Origin: a virus
Direction: 5' to 3' (one strand)
Length of the DNA: 59,253 nucleotides
Virus record (IMG/VR): IMGVR_UViG_3300025889_000131
Span: 1 to 59,253 of that record
The position numbers and the translations under genes are program-made. Below, piece by piece: positions 7,198-14,988 of the stretch. The notes under the pieces were generated by a model. The model saw only the letters and a list, made by a program, of their open reading frames with translations, was not told the DNA's origin and searched no databases. Numbering within the stretch: the stretch's first letter is position 1; the number at the start of each line of letters is the position of its first letter.

Positions 7198-7695
7198 TCA
7201 TTTAAATGTTCCGTACTGATTATTGAAAATGTCTCTGTTGTGTATGTCTTGTCCTTCCATCTCACCACGTAAATATGTTACTGCGAAAGAACAATAATTG
7301 ATGATGTCTTTATATGTATCCTCGATTCCTTCATGATTTGGTTCCTGAGTAGAACCATTTTCAGCAGCTTCAAGTAAACTGCGAGCTCGAAGTACTTTTT
7401 GCTCAATCATATCATGAATAGTAGAAATACCACGGCGATAATGCATGGCTTGTTTCACAGAAGATTTTGGATTTTGATAGTCTCGAGATTTACTGTTCTG
7501 CAGATCAATACATTCCTCAAGTACTATAACTGAATGTCTCTTTTCTGTGGCATAATCAGAATGTAGTCCCCCTCTTTCAGTAACTCCAATAACTTCCATT
7601 TGTCCAGAACCGTCATCTTGAATGGGTTCTTTTCGGATCCGCCAATATTGGTCTTTCCTTGGATATGTTGTGCCGTACGACATCTTTGCTGTCAT
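7198..7695 (-). CDS. Nmad1/DUF1599-like nucleotide-modification-associated protein
   Basis: A 165-residue protein. The C-terminal two thirds read as an all-alpha domain with the pattern LEECIDLQNSKSRDYQNP, then a helix with K/R (IHDMIEQKVLRARSLLE), then HEGIEDTYKDIINYCSFA. The order (K..DY..., a helix with a conserved basic residue, then E..DxxxDxxNYxxF) is what I recall for DUF1599, named nucleotide modification associated domain 1. Such proteins co-occur with enzymes making modified bases. Here it is sandwiched between a MazG-like enzyme (start ATG overlaps its stop) and dCMP hydroxymethylase. A pyrophosphohydrolase-like or nucleotide-binding role is inferred only. Confidence 0.5.
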   Translation of the reverse strand: MTAKMSYGTTYPRKDQYWRIRKEPIQDDGSGQMEVIGVTERGGLHSDYATEKRHSVIVLEECIDLQNSKSRDYQNPKSSVKQAMHYRRGISTIHDMIEQKVLRARSLLEAAENGSTQEPNHEGIEDTYKDIINYCSFAVTYLRGEMEGQDIHNRDIFNNQYGTFK

Positions 7696-8105
7696 TAATT
7701 GTTCTCCTCGAAAATTCCATGATTGCCTTTATGACTCGGTCCTTCCCAACCTTCAGGTTTAATAAGATCCGGCAGACCAAGTTTGTTTGGACGAGATTTA
7801 TTGACACCTCGTTTCTTGGCCATATTTGCTCTCAATACTTCGTCCCATGCTTTATTAGCATCTACATCCATTATATCAAGAGTTCCAATAGCGACAACAC
7901 ATAAATCAATCAATCCGTCAATAATTTCTTCAGGATCTTTCTCTTTAATAGCAGTCTCTGTTTCTTTCAACTCTTCTTTAAGAAAATTCAAACGAAACTT
8001 TAGATGTTCCCAAATCTTTTTCTGGTTATCTTCATCTTGAAGCCAATCATGTACTCCATAATGCTGATGCATGCTGAAAATATCTTGGTACCAATTGTAA
8101 CTCAT
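7695..8105 (-). CDS. MazG-like / phosphoribosyl-ATP pyrophosphohydrolase-like NTP hydrolase
   Basis: A 136-residue all-alpha NTP pyrophosphatase-type protein. The metal-binding helices are visible as FLKEELKETETAI (ExxE) and DPEEIIDGLIDLCVVAIGTLD (ExxD), the signature of the MazG/HisE superfamily. The C terminus (KPEGWEGPSH) is common in phage members. Likely substrates are (deoxy)nucleoside triphosphates; in a phage making hydroxymethylcytosine it could help lower the unmodified dCTP pool, but T4 uses gp56 for this and no gp56 is visible in the window. Its stop overlaps the next gene's start, and it directly follows gp46. Confidence 0.75.
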   Translation of the reverse strand: MSYNWYQDIFSMHQHYGVHDWLQDEDNQKKIWEHLKFRLNFLKEELKETETAIKEKDPEEIIDGLIDLCVVAIGTLDIMDVDANKAWDEVLRANMAKKRGVNKSRPNKLGLPDLIKPEGWEGPSHKGNHGIFEENN

Positions 8106-9820
8106 TACGCCTCCATTTCACTAAAATTCTTTACTTTTGAAAATTTGATTACGTTCTTAAATTTGTCTTGTAAGACATCGCCTTTGTGAGAGATTACGAA
8201 TACGTTTGTGTTCTTTCCAATATCATACAGCAACTTCAGAAAATCATCACATCCAGCATTATCAAGAGATGCATCAAAGACTTCGTCGAGAATAAGAAGG
8301 TTTGTGTTAGTACTATTCTTCATCTTCGCAATTGCTCTCCATGTCAACAGAAGAGCAAGATCGATACGCATCTTTTCTCCTTCACTGAAGGAACTGTACT
8401 GAAAACTGTCACGGTGCCGGGATTTGATTGTTTCATTGAACTCTTCATCAATCTCAAATTCAACGAAGAAATCCATCGATGTAAGATACTTATTGATCAG
8501 CTTATTCATAACAGGAATATACTGTTTAATGATTTGTGCTTTGACTCCTCGGTCTTTCAGCATTTCACCACAAACAGTCAATACACTTTTCTCATCAAGT
8601 ATTTCTTGTTTACGAGAATTCTTATTGGAAAGATCTGTCTTTAATAAATCAATATTTGCTTTTTCTGCCTGAATGTCAACTGATTTTTCATTAAGTTTAT
8701 CCATATCACTACGGACTGTTTCAATGTATCTTTCAAGAGAATTCTTTTGACTTCTATATTCAGATACTTTTTCTCTCAGTTCTGAGATTTTAGAAGAGAT
8801 CGTGCGGAAACTTTCTAACTTCTCTTCTAAGGTAGTAATACGCATTTCTGCCTTATTAAGTGCAGTTTCAGTCTTTGCTCGTTTTTTGGATAGAGAATCA
8901 CTTATTTTTAGAATAAAATTTTCATCTATGTCCTGTTTGCAGGTAGGACATTCCGTATTTTCACCGTAAAATGAAATTTCTTTATCCACTTTTCTAATAA
9001 CAGTAGAAAACTTAGATCTATACTGTTCTATCTGTCTAAGCTGTTCACTGAACTTATCTTTTTTAACCAAGAGTGCATTCAGAGAATCTATTTGTTCCTC
9101 TTTCTTATCAATCTTTTCTTCAAGCTTCTCAATGGATTCTTTACTCTCTTTAATCTTCTGTTCATAATCTTCTTTGAGACCTTTCTGGTCACTTTTAAGA
9201 TTATCAACATACTTTCTCTGAATACGAATCTTTTCTTCAAGAATTTCTATTTCGTTTCTAATGCTGTTCAAATTTTCTTTGTTTGATGCAAGCTTTTCTT
9301 TAAGAAGAATGTTCATAACAGAGAACATCTGAATATCTAAGAGATCCTCGATAATTTCACGGCGGCGCCATTTTGTCAACTGCATAAACGGAACAAACGT
9401 AGATGATCCAAGAATGACAATCTGTGTAAATGAATTGAAGTTCAGCTTAAGAATATTGTTCTCAAGAAATTTCTGATAATCTCTTGTAGCTGCGTCTTGA
9501 TTTTGGATATTATCATTACAGTAAATTTCAAATACACCAGGTTTGATACCACGACGAATAAAGTACTTGTTGCTTCCAATGGAGAACCAAACTTCAACTA
9601 TCAAGTTTTTCTTATTCACTGAATTTACAAGTTGGGGTTTATTGATATTACGGAATGGCTTACCAAAAAGCACAAAACACAATGCATCGAGCATAGTAGA
9701 TTTACCAGCTCCATTGTCTCCAACAATTAGTGTATTTGCGTGTGATGCTAAATCAATTTCTGTCCAAGAATTCCCAGTAGACAGAAAATTCTTATAACGA
9801 ATCTTCTCAAAGAAAATCAA
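8105..9820 (-). CDS. 46: Recombination endonuclease ATPase subunit gp46 (Rad50/SbcC-like)
   Basis: A 571-residue SMC-family ATPase, close to the 560 of T4 gp46. It has Walker A (GDNGAGKST, near residue 35-43), a long coiled coil broken by a zinc-hook CPTC motif near the middle, an ABC signature (SFSEGEKMRIDLALLL) and Walker B (NLLILDEVFD). With gp47 it resects double-strand ends for recombination-dependent replication and host DNA breakdown. The start codon is TTG at 9818-9820: an excellent TAGGAGA ribosome binding site lies 7 bases upstream, inside the gp47 stop region, and no ATG fits the conserved N terminus (FFEKIRYKNFLS). Confidence 0.95.
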   Translation of the reverse strand: MIFFEKIRYKNFLSTGNSWTEIDLASHANTLIVGDNGAGKSTMLDALCFVLFGKPFRNINKPQLVNSVNKKNLIVEVWFSIGSNKYFIRRGIKPGVFEIYCNDNIQNQDAATRDYQKFLENNILKLNFNSFTQIVILGSSTFVPFMQLTKWRRREIIEDLLDIQMFSVMNILLKEKLASNKENLNSIRNEIEILEEKIRIQRKYVDNLKSDQKGLKEDYEQKIKESKESIEKLEEKIDKKEEQIDSLNALLVKKDKFSEQLRQIEQYRSKFSTVIRKVDKEISFYGENTECPTCKQDIDENFILKISDSLSKKRAKTETALNKAEMRITTLEEKLESFRTISSKISELREKVSEYRSQKNSLERYIETVRSDMDKLNEKSVDIQAEKANIDLLKTDLSNKNSRKQEILDEKSVLTVCGEMLKDRGVKAQIIKQYIPVMNKLINKYLTSMDFFVEFEIDEEFNETIKSRHRDSFQYSSFSEGEKMRIDLALLLTWRAIAKMKNSTNTNLLILDEVFDASLDNAGCDDFLKLLYDIGKNTNVFVISHKGDVLQDKFKNVIKFSKVKNFSEMEA

Positions 9821-9830
9821 TCAGTATCTC

Positions 9831-10907
9831 CTACTCAACTGCAGTATATTCTTGAGCTTTATGGTAAAACTCTTCCATCTTTCGAGCAACCTGTTTTTTG
9901 AAATCATCGTCAAAATCTTCTGCTTCGATATAATTATGAACGATCGTCATAGTATCTTGTGTTTCTTCGAGAATATCTTCTTCTGATTGTTCATATACGT
10001 TGTGATGATCGTCTGTGATAGAAATAGACTGAGGATTGAATGAATAAAGTTTGTCCAACATCTGATCAAACAGACTCGGTTTTGATTTGTTGCTTACGAC
10101 AACCTTCACATATGTATTTGCATATGAAGAAAAATCTCTCTTAAGAATCTTTTCTCTTGAATCTATACTATCATTGTAAATGATCTTATGAAATAACTTA
10201 TATGGATTCTGCACGAAAGTCAACTCTTTTGTGGAACTATCGAAGATATGAAATCCGCGCGGATCATTATAATCAGACCATGTCATCTCATATGGAGAAC
10301 CTAAGTATTGAATATTCCCCTTCTTTGAACGATGATGAAAATGACCAGAACAAACAAGCTCAAATTTATCGAATAGAGAAGGTTCTGTTCCATCATAGCA
10401 TGCGATAGCATTACGATACATTGCAAAACCTTGAATTTCAAGATGACCGAAACAAACAGTTGCATCTGTGTCTTCGATAGTAGTCATTGATTCTTCAAAG
10501 TTGTCTGCACAAATCCATGGAAGTAATAGTATCTTACAATCGTCAAACTCTACAGTTTGTGGTCCTTCGTATACATGAATATTTTTGTATTCTCTGAAAA
10601 GAAGATCCATAGTATTTATTTTGTTTGTATTTTTATAATATGTCGTATGATTGCCAGCAATACTATGAAGTTTGATATTTTTTTCCCTCAATTTATCAAA
10701 CCACATTCCTTTAGATTCGGATAATGTTTTAAAGTTAACAAACTTTCTTCTATCAAATGTATCACCCAAATCAATAACTGTATCTATGTTTTTCTTTTCT
10801 AAATATGGAAAGAAAACATTACTATAAAATTTATCATAGTATTCATACATCACACCACTATCGTTTCTACTTCCAAAATGCTGATCCGTAATAAGAGCAA
10901 TTTTCAT
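9831..10907 (-). CDS. 47: Recombination endonuclease subunit gp47 (Mre11/SbcD-like)
   Basis: A 358-residue metallophosphoesterase nuclease, partner of gp46. The metal-site motifs are in order: DQHFG near the N terminus, DLGDTFDRR (about 45-53), AGNHTTYY, and a C-terminal half with CSGHFHHRS followed by GSPYEMTW. This set is diagnostic for Mre11/SbcD nucleases. The acidic C-terminal tail (EAEDFDDDFKKQ) is likely the gp46 contact region by analogy. The gene ends 10 bases before the gp46 TTG start, and its stop codon overlaps the gp46 ribosome binding site, giving tight coupling. Confidence 0.95.
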   Translation of the reverse strand: MKIALITDQHFGSRNDSGVMYEYYDKFYSNVFFPYLEKKNIDTVIDLGDTFDRRKFVNFKTLSESKGMWFDKLREKNIKLHSIAGNHTTYYKNTNKINTMDLLFREYKNIHVYEGPQTVEFDDCKILLLPWICADNFEESMTTIEDTDATVCFGHLEIQGFAMYRNAIACYDGTEPSLFDKFELVCSGHFHHRSKKGNIQYLGSPYEMTWSDYNDPRGFHIFDSSTKELTFVQNPYKLFHKIIYNDSIDSREKILKRDFSSYANTYVKVVVSNKSKPSLFDQMLDKLYSFNPQSISITDDHHNVYEQSEEDILEETQDTMTIVHNYIEAEDFDDDFKKQVARKMEEFYHKAQEYTAVE

Positions 10908-11284
10908 TATCGTCTAAGCCTATTGATTACTGCTGGTCCAACTTGAGTCCAATCGACATATGGTCTTTTACCATGAGCTACTTTAGAGAAATTCAGAGGA
11001 CAACCAAATGCAGCATCATCAATATAAATCTGTGCTTCTGCTTTTGGAGACTCTGACCAACGACTAATGCTCTGATTTACAGCATCAAATTCAATTCCAC
11101 GGTCAGAGCAATATTGAACAGCCTCAGCAAGTTCTTTTCCGTCTCTCATTGTCCAAAGAATAAGTTTGGCTCCCATTTCTCTGAATGCTGTCATGTACTC
11201 AATAGCATAAGAAACAGGGACACCAATATTTGGATATTCATGTTCAACTATAGTTCCGTCAAAGTCAATAGCAATTGTCAACAT
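10907..11284 (-). CDS. HAD-like hydrolase
   Basis: A 125-residue, capless HAD-superfamily protein. The catalytic motif DFDGT (nucleophile D7, acid/base D9) is at the N terminus, motif II is LILWTMRDG, and the C-terminal acidic motif is QIYIDDAAFG. Such short HAD proteins occur in many T4-like phages and act on small phosphorylated substrates, possibly nucleotides; the substrate cannot be told from the sequence. The start overlaps the preceding 64-residue gene by 7 bases, and its stop codon overlaps the gp47 start. Confidence 0.8.
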   Translation of the reverse strand: MLTIAIDFDGTIVEHEYPNIGVPVSYAIEYMTAFREMGAKLILWTMRDGKELAEAVQYCSDRGIEFDAVNQSISRWSESPKAEAQIYIDDAAFGCPLNFSKVAHGKRPYVDWTQVGPAVINRLRR

Positions 11285-11472
11285 TCATCTATCTCCCATG
11301 CCCAGTTTACGACAACCCAGTCATCAATACAATTTTCTCGACTGATCAAATGATCTCTATTTACCTTTCTCACTTTATCACACCAATAGTCCCAATATTC
11401 AGATATGATATCATCTTCAGATTTTATTATCAAATCATCTTGACCATATTCATGATAAGCATAATATTTCAT
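11278..11472 (-). CDS. Small conserved-looking 64-residue protein between gp55 and HAD genes
   Basis: I do not recognise the function. The 64-residue protein is strongly acidic and aromatic, with many W, Y and D residues (EYWDYWCDKVRKV, DDWVVVNWAWEID). The tight overlap with both neighbours (its start overlaps the gp55 stop region, its stop overlaps the HAD start) and the ATG in the expected position support a real gene. Position just after the late sigma factor makes an RNA-polymerase-related role conceivable but unsupported. Confidence 0.65.
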   Translation of the reverse strand: MKYYAYHEYGQDDLIIKSEDDIISEYWDYWCDKVRKVNRDHLISRENCIDDWVVVNWAWEIDEC

Positions 11473-12005
11473 TACAGACCTTTCTTTTTCTCGTAATCCT
11501 TTACGAATTGATTGATACCTTCGTCACTAAATTCTTTATACACAACCTGTGTACCAATATGGTCAAAAGCATCTGAACCCCATGTAAGTTTATCTGTTTC
11601 TTGTTTTGTAGAAGCTGCCATTTGTGAGTTTACATGGTCCGTGATTTTATGCTTGTTATAAGAGTACTTCTGTTCCTTTGCAATTTTTCTCCAAAAGGCC
11701 CATTTAGTAATTTGTGTGAAATATGAAAATGGACTCTTCGATTTTTGAGGATCAAAATTGTGAAAGTATCTAACACAATTCTCAATAGCATCAGACACCA
11801 TATCCTCTCGGAATGGATAGTTTCTATACTTGAGATCATATGAAAGTCTTTCTGCAATCTTATAAAGACACTCTCCAAGATAATGAGTAAGCGGAGGAGT
11901 TTCTTGTTTGTTTCTCTCTGCTTTATGAACGTCTTTATAATATTCTACGATTGCAGTATAAAATTCTTCATTGTCTACATAGTGTTCAGGATTTTGTTTA
12001 CTCAT
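11472..12005 (-). CDS. 55: Late-transcription sigma factor gp55
   Basis: A 177-residue T4 gp55-type sigma factor (T4: 185). The conserved core is PPLTHYLGECLYKIAERLSY, RNYPFREDMVSDAIENCVRYFHNFD and SPFSYFTQITKWAFWRKIAKEQ, corresponding to a shortened sigma region 2 that recognises the late -10 box TATAAATA. With gp33 and the gp45 clamp it redirects host RNA polymerase to late promoters. Exact TATAAATA boxes occur before many virion operons in this window, consistent with its function. The gene overlaps the downstream stop by one base and sits after the Sm-like gene. Confidence 0.93.
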   Translation of the reverse strand: MSKQNPEHYVDNEEFYTAIVEYYKDVHKAERNKQETPPLTHYLGECLYKIAERLSYDLKYRNYPFREDMVSDAIENCVRYFHNFDPQKSKSPFSYFTQITKWAFWRKIAKEQKYSYNKHKITDHVNSQMAASTKQETDKLTWGSDAFDHIGTQVVYKEFSDEGINQFVKDYEKKKGL

Positions 12006-12511
12006 TAGTTCAATTTGATAGAGTTATTTGATACAAGTGTCATCATAGCTTCAAAAATTTCTCTATTCTTTCCTTTCAATTCAGATAGTGCTTCACTTTC
12101 ATTGTCTTCATCAAAGTCATCTTCATGCTCATATTCACTTGTTCTATTAGTATACATCGAATATGTAGATTTAGCATATCCGTCTTGAATAGTAATATTA
12201 GGAGATTCTAACAGGACAACATGCTTCCTGTCAACTAAAAATGTCTCGGAATCAGAAAATGGCATCCACAAAGCAAGTCCATGCGCAACTATCATTCCAT
12301 TATTGAGAAATCGAATCTCTATTGGTCGATAAAGTTCTATCTTATCTGGGTCTTGCTGATCAACATAACTGATCAAAAGATCTCCTGATGTCAGTTTTAC
12401 TAACAAAATTTCATAGTCTTTATTCATAGGTTCATCAATCATATCTAACTCCGTTGTGAGAAATAAAATAAGAGAAAGTGCGAAAAGTAAAGGAAGCCAG
12501 AATTTAATCAT
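12005..12511 (-). CDS. Sm-like (LSm-type) protein with N-terminal membrane anchor
   Basis: A 168-residue protein. Residues 4-19 are hydrophobic (FWLPLLFALSLILFLT), suggesting a membrane anchor or uncleaved signal. The body looks like an Sm/Hfq-type beta barrel: ILLVKLTSGDLLISYVDQQ, then a strand (PIEIRFL) and a closing strand pair around LVDRKHVVLLESPNITIQD. An acidic linker (EHEDDFDEDNESEA) and a helix follow. The start ATG overlaps the UvsW stop codon (ATGA). An internal ATG (MNKDYEIL, about residue 29) would give a soluble form without the hydrophobic segment, so the membrane assignment depends on start choice. Homologues of unknown function are, as I recall, common in marine T4-like phages. 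Confidence 0.55.
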   Translation of the reverse strand: MIKFWLPLLFALSLILFLTTELDMIDEPMNKDYEILLVKLTSGDLLISYVDQQDPDKIELYRPIEIRFLNNGMIVAHGLALWMPFSDSETFLVDRKHVVLLESPNITIQDGYAKSTYSMYTNRTSEYEHEDDFDEDNESEALSELKGKNREIFEAMMTLVSNNSIKLN

Positions 12512-13989
12512 CTGATTGTCTTTACTTTATAGTCGAACTCCTCTTCAATGTAATACTGTACTCGCTTGAAAAAATGTTTTAGTGTGTAATTTGCACGGCC
12601 ATTCCATTTAAGATCGTCTACAATATCGAATATCTTTGCCATTGATTTTCCTTCCGCTAGTCGTAAGGCTCTGCCAATACTTTGAAGATTTCTAACACGA
12701 GACTTACTAGGACTACACAGGACCACATTGTGTAAATTACGAATGTTAACACCAGTAGAAAATACACCAACAGAAGCGACAATAATACAATCATCGTTGC
12801 TTTCACATAGTTTACGAACACGCTCCCTATCCTCTGAAGCAACTCTACCGGATACAAAAAATACTTTCCTGGCATCTCCTGCTCTTTCTCGTATCATGTC
12901 GAATAAAGGCTCGCCATGTTTTTCGACAAACTGAAATAGAAGAAGGGTATTGCCTTTGCACATCATTGAAAGATTTGTCAGCATTTGATTTCGTTTTGAA
13001 TTTGTGACAATCCAGTCGATCTCGTCATGATACTTCATTTTTGAAACGAGACGGCAGTCTTTTGGTGGATACTGCAATACTGTACAGAAAATCTTTAGAT
13101 TGGAAATATGCTCGGATTCGATAAGTTCTTTTGTTTTGACAAACTGCTTTACTTTTCCAAACAGTCCTTCCACAGATAGTTTGTGTGCACCTTCCGAATT
13201 ATCTTTAAGTGTTCCAGTAAATCCAAATCTTGCCGGGCATTTTTTAAGTCGTTCGAGAATTTTCTTGAGCGACTTGGCATCGTATAAATGGCATTCATCT
13301 CCTATAACACATCTATATTTATCAAAGTACTTCTTTGGTAGTTTTACGAGTGACTGCCATGTGGAAATAGTAATTGGACAATCAGATCTTGGATCAATTC
13401 CAGCCTGTACACAATGAATATTTTCTGACGGCATTCCATAATCAACGAAATCATCACGCATCTGATTCACAAGAGAAATTGTCGGTACAATAACAAGTAC
13501 TGGTTTCGACATATAAAATTTGGCTAATCCATAAATGATAAGTGATTTACCACTTGCTGTAGGACTTAGAATTGTAGCTCTTTGTTCGTTTATGCAATAA
13601 TGAAAGCTGTCAACTTGATAATCTCTGGGTTCGTACTTAGATATTCTTCTAAAATACTTCTCTGCGTCAGACCTAGATATTGCAGGATGGTCTGTACTTT
13701 TGTATTCAACATCGTATCCTCTTTGTTTTGCAAACACTTTGATATGAGGAAGTAATCCTTTATAGATTTTTCCTGTCTTTGTACTAAACAGACGAATCTT
13801 ACCGTCCCAAACTTTGTTTCTAAATCGTTTGTCCCATTTCTTATTTGGAGACTCGAAAGAAAAGAAGTCCGAAATCTCTTGTGTAATTCCGTTCTGAGCT
13901 TCTACTTTAATATGGACATGGTCTATATCAGTAATTTTTAGCATATTGTCTGGCACATCACTTTCACATACAGCGAAAAATGGATTCAT
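12508..13989 (-). CDS. uvsW: UvsW-type ATP-dependent helicase
   Basis: A 493-residue superfamily-2 helicase (T4 UvsW: 503). It has a UvsW-specific N-terminal domain (about 1-100), motif I (SPTASGKSL), motif II (GDECHLYD), motif III (FGFTGTL), and C-terminal helicase motifs with GRALRLAEGK. UvsW unwinds R-loops and branched DNA and regresses forks, shutting down origin-dependent replication late in infection. The gene ends with ATGA overlap onto the Sm-like gene, and its start is immediately after UvsY. Confidence 0.94.
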   Translation of the reverse strand: MNPFFAVCESDVPDNMLKITDIDHVHIKVEAQNGITQEISDFFSFESPNKKWDKRFRNKVWDGKIRLFSTKTGKIYKGLLPHIKVFAKQRGYDVEYKSTDHPAISRSDAEKYFRRISKYEPRDYQVDSFHYCINEQRATILSPTASGKSLIIYGLAKFYMSKPVLVIVPTISLVNQMRDDFVDYGMPSENIHCVQAGIDPRSDCPITISTWQSLVKLPKKYFDKYRCVIGDECHLYDAKSLKKILERLKKCPARFGFTGTLKDNSEGAHKLSVEGLFGKVKQFVKTKELIESEHISNLKIFCTVLQYPPKDCRLVSKMKYHDEIDWIVTNSKRNQMLTNLSMMCKGNTLLLFQFVEKHGEPLFDMIRERAGDARKVFFVSGRVASEDRERVRKLCESNDDCIIVASVGVFSTGVNIRNLHNVVLCSPSKSRVRNLQSIGRALRLAEGKSMAKIFDIVDDLKWNGRANYTLKHFFKRVQYYIEEEFDYKVKTIR

Positions 13990-14429
13990 TACCCTCCGAA
14001 GTTAGTCATCTTATGCCATTCGATTGCGGCTTTAATTTGAAAGCCTCTATTATTTATTGCTTTTAGAATATATTCTAATGTGTGTACTTTTTCCTCAGCA
14101 AGACCAATTCTTGTTGTGAGTGCAATCATGTCATCATCAGCATCTATATAAGAATTAAGATCTCCTTTAAGCACAACTTTCTTAAATGGTTCTCTATTAA
14201 TCTCCGCAAGATCTTCTGGATTGTTCAGATCACCAGAATAATAATCACGCAAAAGAGCAGTCAACTTCTTTTTCTCAGCCCGTAGCTTAAGAAGTCGAAT
14301 TCTTTCGTCTCCGTAATACTTTAGATATTTTCCATGAAGATACGGAATGTTTAGACTTTCATCTCCAAGTTCAGTATCATTCACTTTGCAGTCGGCTTGC
14401 CACTGCTCAATAATTGTTTCATACTTCAT
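13989..14429 (-). CDS. uvsY: UvsY recombination mediator
   Basis: A 146-residue mediator (T4 UvsY: 137) that loads the UvsX recombinase onto gp32-coated single strands. Recognisable segments are IPYLHGKYLKYY, the YYSGDL block, FKKVVLKGDLNSYIDADDDMI, and the C-terminal AEEKVHTLEYILKAINNRGFQIKAAI... pattern. It is highly charged and helical, as expected for the hexameric mediator. It adjoins UvsW and follows the gp3-like gene, the standard marine T4-like order. Confidence 0.9.
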   Translation of the reverse strand: MKYETIIEQWQADCKVNDTELGDESLNIPYLHGKYLKYYGDERIRLLKLRAEKKKLTALLRDYYSGDLNNPEDLAEINREPFKKVVLKGDLNSYIDADDDMIALTTRIGLAEEKVHTLEYILKAINNRGFQIKAAIEWHKMTNFGG

Positions 14430-14435
14430 AAATGA

Positions 14436-14978
14436 TTATAATGTCTCCAATGTAAATTTACGATAACGAAAAGACGCCGTTGCTTCGAGATATTCAATGT
14501 CTGGATTTCTTGTATCAAAATCAAGAGAGTTGAGAGAAACAGGAAACATATCCTGAAATTGAATGCGAATATTTGCATTCTGATGACTTGTATAAATCAG
14601 TAAAGATGCATCCGAATAGTATTGTTTTTCGTTTGGTTTGCTTGTTTGAATAGAAGAATTTGATGTTGCAGGAAATGTTTTGTATTGTTCATAATTATCA
14701 GGAAACGTTATTCCAATCAACCAATTATAGATCTCATTGTAGTTTTGCATATCTTCATCAACAGCAAAACGAATATCCAAAGGCTCAAAACTGATCTTCG
14801 TTGGTGTATGAGGCAGACGATTAAATGGATTGTCTGATAATACTTCTTGAGAAACCATGCTCGGCAAAGAAGCACCTTGACAGAAATAGGTCAATAATGG
14901 TGCTCTCTTTAGAGTAAAAATAAAACTGAGAGGACTGAGAAAATTTTTATTCTCAGGTACGCCTGGAATTTGTGCCAT
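14436..14978 (-). CDS. 3: gp3-like tail completion / gp19-fold tail protein
   Basis: A 180-residue virion protein. It begins with NKNFLSPLSFIFTLKRAP and contains FEPLDIRFAVDEDMQNYNEI followed by YNWLIGITFP, a pattern shared with the T4 gp19/gp54 tail-tube-fold family. Size (T4 gp3: 176) and position between gp23 and uvsY match the gene called gp3 (tail completion and sheath stabiliser) in marine T4-like phages. It has its own exact TATAAATA late box 15 bases before the ATG, so it is expressed late although its neighbours are early. The gp3 name rests on position; the fold class rests on sequence. Confidence 0.65.
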   Translation of the reverse strand: MAQIPGVPENKNFLSPLSFIFTLKRAPLLTYFCQGASLPSMVSQEVLSDNPFNRLPHTPTKISFEPLDIRFAVDEDMQNYNEIYNWLIGITFPDNYEQYKTFPATSNSSIQTSKPNEKQYYSDASLLIYTSHQNANIRIQFQDMFPVSLNSLDFDTRNPDIEYLEATASFRYRKFTLETL

Positions 14979-14988
14979 AGATTCTCCT

